Source: an uncultured Pseudomonadota bacterium
GTDB taxonomy: Bacteria > Pseudomonadota > Alphaproteobacteria > UBA9219
DNA length: 58,999 nucleotides
Direction: 5' to 3'
Assembly: GCA_903869345.1 (NCBI GenBank)
Contig: CAIPYM010000032.1
Span: 1 to 58,999, forward strand
Below, piece by piece: positions 47,038 through 56,598 of the stretch. Both the position numbers and the translations under genes were made by a program. Position 1 is the stretch's first letter; every line of letters begins with the position of its first letter. Under the pieces are notes generated by a model. It saw only the letters and a program-made list of their open reading frames with translations. It made no database searches and was not told where the DNA came from.

Positions 47038-47778
47038 CTACAACAACCCCAAGCTCTTAAAACTTGTCACGTCCTCGCGCCCGACGATCAGGTGGTCGTG
47101 GATCGTGATCCCCAGAGGGCGGCAGGCTTCGACGATGGCGCGAGTCATGGTGATATCTTCTTGACTCGGTTGCGTGTCGCCGCTCGGGTGGTTGTGGACC
47201 AGGACCAGGGCCCCCGCACCCAGCTCCAAGGCACGTCCGACGATCTCGCGTGGGTAAACCGGGGTGTGATCGATCGTACCGCGCTGGTGGACCTCCTCGC
47301 TGATGAGGCGATTCCGACGGTCCAAAAACAGCAAACGGAACTGCTCGCGCGTCTCGTGCCCCAGGGCCGCGCGGCAATAATCCAGAAGGCGTTGCCAGTT
47401 GTTCAAAATCGGCTGGTTGCTCACCTCGGACCTGTGCGCACGAAGGGCCAAGGCCCCCGTGGTCGCCAAAAGCGCTGTCGCAGCTTCGCTGAGACCAAAG
47501 GCTCGAAGACGTTCGGGGCGCGCTTGAATAACGGCCCAGAGGCTTTTGAATTCCTTCAACAAAGCCTTGGCAACGGGCTTCACGTCTCGCCGGGGAATGG
47601 CCCCGAACAGCACAAGTTCGAGCAGCTCATAATCTTGCAAAGCCTGCGGCCCCGCCTGCAAAAGTCGTTCCCGCAGCCGCTGCCGATGGCCCGTGTAAAA
47701 GGGCAAGGAGGCCTCGGCATCGGACCCCTCCGGCGCAACGTCCGCCTCCAACGGAGGGAGAGGCGGCAGGGTGCTCAT
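47038..47778 (-). CDS. radC: RadC family JAMM-domain protein
   Basis: This 246-residue protein has an N-terminal helix-hairpin-helix-like region (YTGHRQRLRERLLQAGPQAL) and a C-terminal JAMM/MPN+ domain with HNHPSGDTQPSQED, preceded by EEVHQRGTIDHTPVYPREI. The family name reflects an old mapping error; the function is unclear, with DNA-related roles proposed. The start MSTLPPLPPLEAD is at 47778, overlapping the map stop in ATGA, so the two genes are coupled. The map-radC order is common in alphaproteobacteria. Confidence 0.92.
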   Translation of the reverse strand: MSTLPPLPPLEADVAPEGSDAEASLPFYTGHRQRLRERLLQAGPQALQDYELLELVLFGAIPRRDVKPVAKALLKEFKSLWAVIQARPERLRAFGLSEAATALLATTGALALRAHRSEVSNQPILNNWQRLLDYCRAALGHETREQFRLLFLDRRNRLISEEVHQRGTIDHTPVYPREIVGRALELGAGALVLVHNHPSGDTQPSQEDITMTRAIVEACRPLGITIHDHLIVGREDVTSFKSLGLL

Positions 47779-48605
47779 GGCCCCCGCACCTCGGAAAACG
47801 AGTCCAACCCCTGCGGCGAGAGGGTGAAAATCTCGCACCCTTCCTCGGTTACGGCAAGCGAGTGCTCGGCTTGCGCCGACAGGGACTTGTCGCGCGTCAC
47901 GGCCGTCCAACCATCGTCCAAGATTTTCACGTCGTGGCGCCCTGCGTTGATCATAGGCTCGATGGTGAAAAACATCCCAGGCCGAAGCACAAGGCCCCTC
48001 CCTGGCTGGCCGTAGTGCATCACCGAGGGTGCGGTGTGGAACGTCGTCCCAAGGCCATGGCCACAAAAATCGCGCACGACCGAAAACCCCGCCCCTTCAG
48101 CGTAGCTCTGAATCGCGTGCCCCACGTCACCCAGGGTCGCGCCGGGTCGCACCGCCGCGATCCCGCGCCGCAAGGACTCGCGCGTCACCTCCACAAGCCG
48201 TCGGGCCTTCAGGCTGACTTTCGTGCCCACCAGAAACATCCGGCTGGTGTCGCCATGCCAGCCATCCACAATCACGGTCACGTCCACGTTGGCAATGTCG
48301 CCTTCCTCCAGCCGCCGATCGCCCGGAATCCCGTGGCACACCACGTGGTTAAGGGAAATGCATGTTGCCTTGGGAAAGCCCTTGTACCCCAGGGGGGCCG
48401 AAATCCCCCCCCTTTCCCGCGTGAACACATCGCAGAGACGATCAAGCTCGCCCGTCGTGACGCCCGGCTGCACAAAAGGCGTGATGTAATCCAGGACTTC
48501 GGCAGCCAAACGCCCCGCGCGGCGCATACCCACAAAATCCGCCGCATCGTGCAAGATGACGGGCCCCTCGGAGCTGGGAACGGAAACGATGTTCGTGTCC
48601 ATCAT
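47775..48605 (-). CDS. map: Methionine aminopeptidase, type I
   Basis: Map removes the initiator methionine from new proteins. The 276-residue enzyme shows the five metal ligands in context: NVDVTVIVDGWHGDTSRMF (two Asp), CGHGLGTTFH (His), TIEPMI (Glu) and AEHSLAV (Glu). The catalytic His lies in LNHVVCHGIPGD. Two ATG codons begin the frame (MMDTNIVS); either may be used. It shares four bases with radC downstream and lies 34 bases from the asd stop, so asd-map-radC may be one transcript. Confidence 0.96.
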   Translation of the reverse strand: MMDTNIVSVPSSEGPVILHDAADFVGMRRAGRLAAEVLDYITPFVQPGVTTGELDRLCDVFTRERGGISAPLGYKGFPKATCISLNHVVCHGIPGDRRLEEGDIANVDVTVIVDGWHGDTSRMFLVGTKVSLKARRLVEVTRESLRRGIAAVRPGATLGDVGHAIQSYAEGAGFSVVRDFCGHGLGTTFHTAPSVMHYGQPGRGLVLRPGMFFTIEPMINAGRHDVKILDDGWTAVTRDKSLSAQAEHSLAVTEEGCEIFTLSPQGLDSFSEVRGP

Positions 48606-48639
48606 GAGTCCCCTTCACCCCGGCCCGCTGCCGTCCCTG

Positions 48640-49659
48640 TTATTTCAGGTAATTCCGCGCGAGCACTTCCGCGATTTGGACGGCGTTGAGCGCCGCGCCT
48701 TTGCGGAGATTATCGCTGACAACCCAGAGATTCAGTCCATACGGCACCGAAGGATCGCGGCGTACGCGGCTCACGAACGTCGCGTCCTCGCCCACACAGT
48801 CAATCGGCGTCGCGTATTCTTCCTCCTCGGGACGATCCATCAACATCACGCCGGGGGCTTTCCGCAAAAGCGTCCGCGCCGTCGCCACGTCCAGAGGACG
48901 CTCAAACTCCACGTTGACGGATTCGGAATGCCCCACAAACACCGGCACGCGCACGCATGTGGCCGAGACCTGAATGCGCGGATCCAGGATTTTTTGCGTT
49001 TCCACAACCATCTTCCATTCTTCTTTTGTGGAACCGTCCTCCTGGAACACGTCGATGCGCGGAATGATGTTAAAAGCGATTTGCTTGGGAAACCGCTCCT
49101 TCACAATGGAATCGTGGACGAGCAGCGCCCGCGTTTGCGTGAACAATTCGTCCATCGCCTCGCGTCCCGCGCCCGAAACCGCCTGGTAAGTGGACACAAC
49201 AATGCGCTTGATCGTCGCGCGGTCGTGCAAGGGCTTCAAAGCCACCAGCATCTGAATGGTCGAGCAGTTAGGATTCGCAATGATGTTCCGTTTCGTGTAG
49301 CCCGCAATCGCCTCGGGGTTCACCTCGGGCACGATCAACGGAACATCGGGGTCCATGCGAAAGTGCGCCGTGTTGTCAATGACAACGCACCCCGCCGCCG
49401 CCGCACGGGGCGCAAACTCCGCCGACACGCTTCCCCCCGGTGAAGACAGGCAGATGTCCGTCCCCTTAAAATCGAACTTGGCAAGGTCCTGAACCTTCAA
49501 AACCTTGTTTTCGCCAAAGCTCACCTCGCCACCCGCCGAACGGCCCGAGGCGAGCGCGACAACCTCGCTCGTCGGAAACTCCCTCTGCGCAAGGGTTTTG
49601 AGCATCTCCTGCCCCACAGCCCCGGTCGCACCGACAACCGCTACTTTAAATGCGCGCAT
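48640..49659 (-). CDS. asd: Aspartate-semialdehyde dehydrogenase
   Basis: Asd reduces aspartyl phosphate to aspartate semialdehyde, the branch point to lysine/diaminopimelate, threonine and methionine. The 339-residue enzyme has the Rossmann motif VVGATGAVGQEM, the catalytic Cys in NPNCSTIQ, YQAVSGAGREAMDEL, and GHSESVNVEFERP containing the catalytic His. AAGGAG precedes the ATG. It divides from the FadN-type gene across about 110 bases. With dapD, the window encodes two steps of lysine and peptidoglycan precursor synthesis. Confidence 0.96.
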   Translation of the reverse strand: MRAFKVAVVGATGAVGQEMLKTLAQREFPTSEVVALASGRSAGGEVSFGENKVLKVQDLAKFDFKGTDICLSSPGGSVSAEFAPRAAAAGCVVIDNTAHFRMDPDVPLIVPEVNPEAIAGYTKRNIIANPNCSTIQMLVALKPLHDRATIKRIVVSTYQAVSGAGREAMDELFTQTRALLVHDSIVKERFPKQIAFNIIPRIDVFQEDGSTKEEWKMVVETQKILDPRIQVSATCVRVPVFVGHSESVNVEFERPLDVATARTLLRKAPGVMLMDRPEEEEYATPIDCVGEDATFVSRVRRDPSVPYGLNLWVVSDNLRKGAALNAVQIAEVLARNYLK

Positions 49660-49768
49660 GATGATCCGACTCCTTGTAGAACAAGCGGGAACTTCGCTTG
49701 ATGTTTTCCCCCGCTACCCCCCAAAATAGGGACGGCAAGAATCACAAGTCAACAGGAGGAACGAGGCG

Positions 49769-52117
49769 ATGTCGGCTGCGGGATTTAAAAACGTTGCCGT
49801 GATCGGCGCGGGCGTCATGGGCAGCCAGATTGCGGCCCAGGTCGCCAACGCGGGCGTTCCTGTCCTTTTGTTGGACGTCGTCCCTTCGGGGGCCACCGAC
49901 CGCAACGCGCTCGCCAAGGCCGCCCTGGAGCGCTTGAAGACGTTGCAACCCGCCCCGCTCATGACCCCGGACGCTCTGCGCCTGATGACCCCCGGCAACC
50001 TGGAAGACGACCTCGGACGTCTGGCCACCGCCGATTGGATTGTGGAAGCCGTTTTGGAAGATGTGACCATCAAGCGGAACCTCTACGCGCAGATTGAGGC
50101 CGTGCGAAAACCCGATTCCATCGTGGCCTCCAACACGTCCACGATCCGCCTGGAGACCCTGATCGAGGGCCTTCCTGAGCGGTTTGCCAAAGATTTCCTG
50201 ATCGCGCATTTCTTTAACCCGCCCCGGTATTTGCGCCTTTTGGAGCTTGTGGAAGGGCCCGCAACCCGCCCCGCCGCCCTGGACCGCGTACGAGCGTTTT
50301 GCGACCGTGACTTGGGGCGTTGCGTTGTGCCGTGCAACGACACGCCGGGATTTATCGCCAACCGCTTGGGCGCGTTTTTCCTGAACGTGGCCCTGAATGC
50401 AGCTATCACGAACAACCTGACCGTTGAACAGGCCGATTTTCTGTGTGCCAAAGTTCTCGGTCTGCCCAAGACGGGCGTTTTTGGGCTCTTGGATCTCATC
50501 GGTCTTGACCTGATGCGACTCATTGATAAGAGCCTCTTGACCCATCTCCCGCCCGACGACCTTTTCCGCGTCCTCTACCGCGACCCGCCGCTTCTGCAAC
50601 GCATGGTGGATCAAGGCTTGGTGGGACGAAAAGGCAAGGGTGGTTTTTACCGCCTCGCGCGAGCAGCCGATGGAAGCCCCCCCACCAAGGAGGCCCTGGA
50701 CCTCGCCACGGGAACGTACCGACCTCTTCAGACACCTGCCTGGGCAGCGCTGAAAGAGACGACCAGCAACCTCCGCGTTTTGTGCGAAGCGCAAGATTCC
50801 GAAAGCACGTTCTTGCGGCAAACGTTGATTGCAACGCTGGCTTACGCGGCCTCGCTCGTGCCCGACGTGACGGACAGCCCTGCCGACGTGGACGCGGCCA
50901 TGGAGCTTGGGTACGCGTGGCGCGAAGGCCCCTTTGCCCTCATGGACCGCGTGGGCACATCGTGGCTTGTGGACCAAATCGAACGCGCAGGCGGCAAGGT
51001 GCCGCGCGCCCTCCGCCGGGCCGTGGGGCGGACGTTTTACACCGTCACCAACAGCAAGCGTGAGGTGATCGGGCCGGAGGGCGACTACGTCCCGCTCACG
51101 CGCGGGCCGGGGACACTGCTTCTCACGGATCTTCACCTCACCAGCAAACCCGTTGTGACAAGTCCTGTCGCCAGCGTGTGGGACCTGGGCGAGGGTGTCC
51201 TCAACTTTGAGATGCACACGAAGGTCAACATCTTCACCCCGGCCGTTTTCGACCAATTAAGAAAAACCGTGGACCTGATCGCAACCAGCGGCGGCACGTG
51301 GAAAGGCCTTGTGATCCACAACGCTGCGGCGCTGTTCTCCGCCGGAGCGGACCTTGGCTTCATCCGCGATGCGATCCGGGAAAAACGGTGGGACGTTATT
51401 GAATCGTTTGTGCGCCAGGGCCAAGCCACCTTTACGGCGCTGCGCCGCGCCCCTTTCCCTTCCGTCGCGGCCCTAGGGGGAATCGCCCTTGGCGGAGGGT
51501 GCGAGGTGGCGTTGCACTGTTCAACGATCCAGGCCCATGCTGACACCGCCCTGGGTCTCGTGGAATCGCACGTCGGCCTCATTCCCTGCTGGGGCGGGTG
51601 CACCCAGATGCTCGGGCGCGCCTTCGCCGAGGCCGCGCGCTCGTCCAACGCCTCCCCCCCCCCCGTCAGCCACGTGTTTGAGACGATGCGGCTCGGCAAG
51701 ACCACGGGCTCGGCGTTGGAGGCCCGTGCCTGGGGGTACCTCCGCGCCACCGACGGCATCACGATGAACAAGGATCGGCTCTTGTACGACGCACGGGCCA
51801 AGGTTCTAGCCCTTGCGCCCGATTACCGCCCGCCCGAGCCTTGGACGTTGCCGCTCCCAGGTCCCGGAGGCTGCGCGGCCCTGAACCTTGTCCTCGCGAG
51901 TCTCGCGCACGGCGAAACCCTCTCGCCGCATGAAAAAACCATCGCCGAGACGCTCGAGACCGTCCTGTGCGGCGGGTCTGCGCCCCTGGGTCGCGCTCTG
52001 ACCGAAAGCGACATCATGGACCTTGAATGCGAAGGGTTCCTGCGCCTCACCCGCACACCCGAAACCCTCGCCCGCATCGAGCACATGTTGACAACCGGCA
52101 AACCGCTGCGGAATTAG
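49769..52117 (+). CDS. 3-hydroxyacyl-CoA dehydrogenase/enoyl-CoA hydratase (FadN-type)
   Basis: This is a 782-residue bifunctional beta-oxidation enzyme. The N-terminal NAD domain starts [39 protein letters not shown] carries the dehydrogenase His, and a second C-terminal 3HCDH part follows to about residue 450. Residues about 490-640 form an enoyl-CoA hydratase domain ([16 protein letters not shown], then [20 protein letters not shown] and [15 protein letters not shown] with the Glu). This order, dehydrogenase first and hydratase last, matches FadN, the reverse of FadB/FadJ. AGGAGG precedes the ATG. No thiolase or acyl-CoA dehydrogenase is adjacent. Confidence 0.9.
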   Translation: MSAAGFKNVAVIGAGVMGSQIAAQVANAGVPVLLLDVVPSGATDRNALAKAALERLKTLQPAPLMTPDALRLMTPGNLEDDLGRLATADWIVEAVLEDVTIKRNLYAQIEAVRKPDSIVASNTSTIRLETLIEGLPERFAKDFLIAHFFNPPRYLRLLELVEGPATRPAALDRVRAFCDRDLGRCVVPCNDTPGFIANRLGAFFLNVALNAAITNNLTVEQADFLCAKVLGLPKTGVFGLLDLIGLDLMRLIDKSLLTHLPPDDLFRVLYRDPPLLQRMVDQGLVGRKGKGGFYRLARAADGSPPTKEALDLATGTYRPLQTPAWAALKETTSNLRVLCEAQDSESTFLRQTLIATLAYAASLVPDVTDSPADVDAAMELGYAWREGPFALMDRVGTSWLVDQIERAGGKVPRALRRAVGRTFYTVTNSKREVIGPEGDYVPLTRGPGTLLLTDLHLTSKPVVTSPVASVWDLGEGVLNFEMHTKVNIFTPAVFDQLRKTVDLIATSGGTWKGLVIHNAAALFSAGADLGFIRDAIREKRWDVIESFVRQGQATFTALRRAPFPSVAALGGIALGGGCEVALHCSTIQAHADTALGLVESHVGLIPCWGGCTQMLGRAFAEAARSSNASPPPVSHVFETMRLGKTTGSALEARAWGYLRATDGITMNKDRLLYDARAKVLALAPDYRPPEPWTLPLPGPGGCAALNLVLASLAHGETLSPHEKTIAETLETVLCGGSAPLGRALTESDIMDLECEGFLRLTRTPETLARIEHMLTTGKPLRN

Positions 52118-52149
52118 GGGGGGTGTGTGGGCGTTGTCCCCTCAACCGC

Positions 52150-52232
52150 CCTTGCGAGCCCCCGTAGGGGGCGCGGCAATCCAGAGCCACGTGCCCAGTC
52201 CCCTGGATCGCTTCGCTCCGCTCGCGATGACG
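52150..52232. repeat. Dispersed palindromic repeat, family A, copy 2
   Basis: It runs from CTTGCGAGCCCCCGTAGGGG to CGCTCCGCTCGCGATGACG in the gap between the FadN-type gene and dapD, 31 bases before the dapD ATG. It is almost identical to the copy at 53147-53232 on the other side of dapD, in the same orientation. Thus dapD is flanked by direct copies about 1 kb apart. Confidence 0.85.
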
Positions 52233-52262
52233 GTTCTTTTGAAAGCAACCGATGAGGCTTCC

Positions 52263-53117
52263 ATGTCCCTTGATCTCGCCGCCGTGATCGATGCCGCGTG
52301 GGAGGGTCGCGCGACGCTCACCCCCGCAACGCAAGGCCCCGTGCGCGATGCCGTCAGCGAGGCCCTCGCGGGTCTGGATGCGGGGCGTTTGCGCATTGCC
52401 GAAAAGACGGACGGCGTCTGGCGGGTGAAGGCGTGGCTCAAAAAGGCGGTTCTGTTGTCCTTTCGCCTGAACGAGGAACACCTGCTCCCCGGAGGCTTTG
52501 AACCGAGCGACGGGGCCGTTGCGCCCTGGTGGGACAAGGTGCCTTCCAAATGGGCAGGCTGGGACGCAGGCGCGTTCAAACGCGCGGGCTTTCGCGCGGT
52601 ACCGGGCAGCTTTGTACGCTTTTCGGCCTACATCGCGCCGGGCGCTGTCCTGATGCCGTGCTTTGTGAACGTTGGGGCGCGGGTTGAGGACAACACGATG
52701 GTGGACAGCTGGACCACCGTGGGCAGCTGCGCCCAAATTGGCCGCAACTGCCACCTCTCGGCCAGTGTGATGATCGGCGGCGTCCTCGAGCCGCTTCAGG
52801 CCGAGCCCGTGATCATCGAAGACGATTGCTTTATCGGCGCGGGCTCGCAAGTCGCCGAAGGCATGGTGATAGAGCGCGGTGCGGTGATTGCGATGGGGGT
52901 TTCCCTCGGCGCGTCCACCAAAATCGTGGACCGCACGACGGGCGAAGTCGTTCAGGGCCGCGTTCCGGCGTATTCGGTCGTGGTACCGGGGACGCTCCCC
53001 GGCCCGGTGCTGCCGAACGGCGCCCCTGGCCCGAGCCTCGCGTGCGCCGTGATCGTCAAGCGCGTGGATGCGCAAACACGCGCCAAAACGTCGCTGAATG
53101 ACTTGCTGCGGGCGTAA
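52263..53117 (+). CDS. dapD: 2,3,4,5-tetrahydropyridine-2,6-dicarboxylate N-succinyltransferase
   Basis: DapD succinylates tetrahydrodipicolinate in the diaminopimelate/lysine pathway. The 284-residue enzyme has a helical N-terminus ([19 protein letters not shown]) and a left-handed beta-helix of hexapeptide repeats: [39 protein letters not shown], and [24 protein letters not shown] lies close to the ATG at 52263; the upstream frame is merely the dispersed repeat. It is flanked by two family A repeats. dapE, often the next gene, is absent. Confidence 0.96.
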   Translation: MSLDLAAVIDAAWEGRATLTPATQGPVRDAVSEALAGLDAGRLRIAEKTDGVWRVKAWLKKAVLLSFRLNEEHLLPGGFEPSDGAVAPWWDKVPSKWAGWDAGAFKRAGFRAVPGSFVRFSAYIAPGAVLMPCFVNVGARVEDNTMVDSWTTVGSCAQIGRNCHLSASVMIGGVLEPLQAEPVIIEDDCFIGAGSQVAEGMVIERGAVIAMGVSLGASTKIVDRTTGEVVQGRVPAYSVVVPGTLPGPVLPNGAPGPSLACAVIVKRVDAQTRAKTSLNDLLRA

Positions 53118-53146
53118 AGGCGGGGGATAGAAGAAAATACTCTCCG

Positions 53147-53232
53147 CGTCATTGCGAGCCCCCGTAGGGGGCGCGGCAATCCAGGGCCACGAGCCTAGTC
53201 CCCTGGATCGCTTCGCTCCGCTCGCGATGACG
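53147..53232. repeat. Dispersed palindromic repeat, family A, copy 3
   Basis: Ends CGTCATTGCGAG and CTCGCGATGACG are inverted with one mismatch. Internal stems are CCCCCGTAGGGGG and GGATCGCTTCG. It fills the gap between dapD and fabD and nearly matches 52150-52232. The fabD ribosome binding site lies just after it. Confidence 0.85.
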
Positions 53233-53266
53233 GTGTACTGGATGTTCATGAAAGAAGGAGTGCAGC

Positions 53267-54214
53267 ATGACAAAACGCGCATGGGTTTTTCCGGGACAAG
53301 GCAGTCAAAAAGTCGGCATGGGCCAAGCCCTCGACGCGGCGTTTGCCGACGCGCATGCGGTCTTTCAGGAAGTGGACGACGCGCTGGGGCAACACCTCAC
53401 GCGCCTCATGTTTGAAGGGCCTGAGGACGACTTGCGCCTCACCATCAACGCGCAGCCCGCGCTGATGGCGGTCAGCCTCGCGGTCGTTCGGGTCCTGGAT
53501 CGGCAGGGCGGCTTTCGCCTGCCGGAGGCCGGGGCCTACGTCGCGGGGCACAGCCTCGGCGAATACGCCGCGCTTGCCGCGGCCGGAAGCCTCACGTTGG
53601 CCGACACAGCACGGCTTTTGCGCGTGCGCGGACAGGCGATGCAAGAGGCTGTTCCGGTCGGCGTCGGCGGCATGGCGGCGATCCTGGGGGCGGATTGGGA
53701 CGCGGCGGAGGCGATGGCGGCCGCGGCTTCGGCCCCTGGCGAGCTCTGCTGCGCGGCCAACGACAACGCGCCGGGGCAAGTCGTTATTAGCGGGCATCTC
53801 CCGGCCCTTGAACGCGCCTTGGCCTTGGCAGCCGAGCGCGGCTTTTCGCGCAGCGTGCGCCTCCCCGTCAGCGCGCCCTTCCATTCGCCCCTGATGGAAC
53901 CCGCCACTGTGATCATGCGGACGGCTCTTGCCAACGTCGCGCTGCAAAAACCCTGCGTGCCGGTCGTGGCGAACGTGACCGCCGAGAGCGCCTCCGACCC
54001 CACGCTGATCCGTGACCTTTTGGTGCGCCAAGTGACCTCCCCCGTGCGGTGGCGCGAGTCGGTCCTGGCCCTCAAAGCCCAAGGCGTTGAGCAGATGGTG
54101 GAGATCGGCGCGGGCACCGTCCTCGCAGGCCTCACCCGCCGCATCGACCGGGCCCTCGCAACGGCCTCGCTTCACACGCCCGAGGACATCGAGGCGTTCT
54201 TGAAGACCGTGTGA
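53267..54214 (+). CDS. fabD: Malonyl-CoA:ACP transacylase
   Basis: FabD loads malonyl groups onto acyl carrier protein for fatty-acid synthesis. The 315-residue protein starts WVFPGQGSQKVGMG and has the nucleophile Ser96 in GHSLGEYAAL, the Arg in LRVRGQAMQ, the catalytic His in SAPFHSPLM and the GAGTVLAGL end motif. GAAGGAG precedes the ATG. fabG, acpP and fabF, which commonly follow, are absent: downstream is the convergent second curlin gene. Confidence 0.96.
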   Translation: MTKRAWVFPGQGSQKVGMGQALDAAFADAHAVFQEVDDALGQHLTRLMFEGPEDDLRLTINAQPALMAVSLAVVRVLDRQGGFRLPEAGAYVAGHSLGEYAALAAAGSLTLADTARLLRVRGQAMQEAVPVGVGGMAAILGADWDAAEAMAAAASAPGELCCAANDNAPGQVVISGHLPALERALALAAERGFSRSVRLPVSAPFHSPLMEPATVIMRTALANVALQKPCVPVVANVTAESASDPTLIRDLLVRQVTSPVRWRESVLALKAQGVEQMVEIGAGTVLAGLTRRIDRALATASLHTPEDIEAFLKTV

Positions 54215-54305
54215 AACGTGTCGCTAAGATCCACAATCCCCCCCTTAGCCGCCATGCCATGGCTCACGGGAAAGCGTCCCTGCCAAGAAAAGGGATCCCC
54301 CCTCT

Positions 54306-56369
54306 TCAGTTCTGTGTAATGCTCACACGGCCTGGTCCGGCTTGATCCACATGCGCCATGTTGTTCATCCCCCCTTGAACAACGGTGGCCGTGGCCTGGC
54401 TGCCGCTTTGGAAGATATCGGCAACATCTTGTGTCCCGCTCTGGACAATTTCTGCCATATTCTCGTTACCAGGCTGATAGATCATGGCGGAATTATTGGT
54501 GCCGACGTTCTGGGTAATCGCTGCGATGTTCCTATCCCCCGGCTGAACAATCACCCCCCTGTTTGCAAACCCATCGTTTTGCGTCACCGAAGCGACATTC
54601 TCGTTTCCGTCTTGAAAGGCCCAAACGATATTAAACAAGCCACTCTGGGAAACCGTGGCCTCATTTTTATTCCCCGCCTGTTGAAGAGTAGCAAAATCGG
54701 TGTCGCCCTTTTGAACAATTGTTCCTTGGTGCGTCATCCCGGTTTGAAGGATGTTGACGCTACCGTCTACGCCACTTTGCGTGATCCAAGACCCGTTGGC
54801 ATCACTCAATTGAGAAACGTTAGCATGATTTGTTGCACCCGACTGCGTAACGACGCCCGTGTTTCCGACAGCAAGGGAAGTCTGGGAAACAGTTGCCCTA
54901 TTGTATCGTTCGTTTTGGGTCACGGAGAGAGTGTTTCCAGGGCCGTTCTGGGTGATGTCTGCCTGGTCAAACGATGATGTTTGAACGAGATGAACCTCGT
55001 CGTTATCCCCGTTTTGAACGATCTTCGCCAGACCATCCGCCAATGTTGCGTTCAGGCCCGTTTGCACAACGCTTGCCCGATCCCCCACTCTCTGCTGGGT
55101 CACAAGAGCGTTGTTAAACGTTCCGCTCTGCGCTAAATCAGCAAGGCCATTTTCACCTTGCTGATCGACCGTCATCTGGCCGTGATCTCCTACCTGCTTG
55201 CCCGTCACACGGTTCCCCCCCAAGGATCCTTGCGTGACGGTCAACGTGTTTCCATGGCCAACTTGGACAAAGGGGACCGCCTCGCTCGTGCCCACCGTGT
55301 CACCAACCCCGTTCTGCGTGAGGTGGAGAACGTTATCGCTGCCCCCCTGCTGAAAGAACACACGTTCGTTGGCGGCCTGTTGAGCAATGTCCACCAGATT
55401 ACCGCCCAACCCGTTCTGAAAGACGTTGACTTCTTGCCCATCCGCATTTTGGACAAGAGTCGCACGATCCCCGAAGCCCTGCTGCGTGATCGTCGCTAGA
55501 TCCAAGGATCCCAACTGCTGAACGGTGGTAGAGCCTGAGGCCCCGGTCTGTGCAACCGTCACAACAGAGCCATTCGACATCGCATTCTGGAAGATATCCA
55601 ATGCGTTGTTGGTGCCTCCCTGGTTCACCACGTTCACCCAACCGTTTGTCCCAAACTGCACAACGGACAGGCCAACATTACCCGTCCCGCTCTGTTGAAC
55701 AGTGGCCTGATTTCCACCCCCGCCATGCTGCGCGATCAAAGAAGAATGTGTGTTCAAAGCGCCTGTATCCAAAAAGTTTGCCGTATTGCTGGTTCCATCT
55801 TGCAGGATCGTCACCCCCCCCACCCCGCTGCTGCTTCCACGTTGAGTCACATGAGCCGTGTTACCAAAAGACAGCCCAAATGATCCCTGTTGAATGGCAG
55901 CAAAATTCAGGCCTGTTTGGTTAATGTCTGCAACATCGGAACTACCGTTCTGAATGATCGACGCGAATCCACCTCCAACGCTTTGTGTAACAAAGGCTTG
56001 CTCAAGGGAACCCACATCCGTGCCCGTTTGGGTAACAAAGGTTCTGTTACTGAAAGAAGGGTCACCCATTCCGGTCTGATGGACCGTCGCCTGGGTGTTG
56101 TAGCCCGATTGCTCAAGAGCGACCACGTCACCAAGGCTCGGGGTGGCGTTCGTTCCTTGAACAATATCGGCCGTGCCGTTGATTCCCGCCTGAAGAAGGG
56201 GGGCGAGGCTGTTGCCTGCAAAGTTAAAAGCCCCAACTTGCTCAATGGAGATGGTGTTGCCCGTTCCGGTCTGGCTAACGACAGCCGTGTTGCTGTCGGC
56301 AAAAACCGTGCTGGACACCAAAAAGAGCGCTAAAGCGCTGGACGCAAGAAGAACCTTCTTCGACAACAT
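54306..56369 (-). CDS. Large secreted curlin-repeat protein (paralogue 2)
   Basis: This 687-residue exported protein has a signal peptide (VLLASSALALFLVSSTVFA, cleavage before DSN). The rest is curlin-type repeats, e.g. VSQTGTGNTISIEQVGAFN. The first 70 mature residues align closely with paralogue 1 (shared ADSNxAxVSQ, GTGNxISIxQVG, PLLQAGING, IVQGT), so the genes are duplicates. It holds one copy of the 141-residue module (NGVGDTVGTSEAVPFVQVGH then GGNRVTGKQVG) where paralogue 1 has three. It ends GPGRVSITQN. GGAG lies six bases before ATG 56369. The gene lies alone, convergent with fabD, with no curli secretion genes nearby. Confidence 0.9.
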   Translation of the reverse strand: MLSKKVLLASSALALFLVSSTVFADSNTAVVSQTGTGNTISIEQVGAFNFAGNSLAPLLQAGINGTADIVQGTNATPSLGDVVALEQSGYNTQATVHQTGMGDPSFSNRTFVTQTGTDVGSLEQAFVTQSVGGGFASIIQNGSSDVADINQTGLNFAAIQQGSFGLSFGNTAHVTQRGSSSGVGGVTILQDGTSNTANFLDTGALNTHSSLIAQHGGGGNQATVQQSGTGNVGLSVVQFGTNGWVNVVNQGGTNNALDIFQNAMSNGSVVTVAQTGASGSTTVQQLGSLDLATITQQGFGDRATLVQNADGQEVNVFQNGLGGNLVDIAQQAANERVFFQQGGSDNVLHLTQNGVGDTVGTSEAVPFVQVGHGNTLTVTQGSLGGNRVTGKQVGDHGQMTVDQQGENGLADLAQSGTFNNALVTQQRVGDRASVVQTGLNATLADGLAKIVQNGDNDEVHLVQTSSFDQADITQNGPGNTLSVTQNERYNRATVSQTSLAVGNTGVVTQSGATNHANVSQLSDANGSWITQSGVDGSVNILQTGMTHQGTIVQKGDTDFATLQQAGNKNEATVSQSGLFNIVWAFQDGNENVASVTQNDGFANRGVIVQPGDRNIAAITQNVGTNNSAMIYQPGNENMAEIVQSGTQDVADIFQSGSQATATVVQGGMNNMAHVDQAGPGRVSITQN

Positions 56370-56448
56370 CTTTATTCTCCACAGCTGCAAAAGACCGAAG
56401 GACTCGGAACGCGTGGGACCTACGCCTATTCGTTAGTGAAATCAAGCC

Positions 56449-56477
56449 GTTATAGACAGCTATAGAATGCGTTTAAA
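56449..56477 (-). promoter_or_regulatory. Candidate sigma-70 promoter of curlin gene 2
   Basis: On the minus strand, TTTAAA (56472-56477), 17 bases, then TATAAC (56449-56454) lie about 80 bases before the ATG. The -10 matches consensus at five of six positions. The -35 is weaker and falls inside an inverted repeat. Confidence 0.4.
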
Positions 56478-56488
56478 GGGCCTTTAAA
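56472..56488. promoter_or_regulatory. 17-bp palindrome over the -35 of curlin gene 2
   Basis: TTTAAAGG-G-CCTTTAAA is a perfect palindrome (8+1+8) that covers the candidate -35. It is a plausible operator for a dimeric regulator. Paralogue 1 also has an inverted repeat at its -35, although the sequences differ. Confidence 0.4.
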
Positions 56489-56598
56489 GTAGTGAGTCTG
56501 GATGGCAATGGGTTTGTGGCCTTTTTGAGGGGGTGACGGTTGCGTTGAAAAACCCGGACCAAGGGTCTGGCAGAGGTCCCCCTCCCGTCGTTTGGCGT

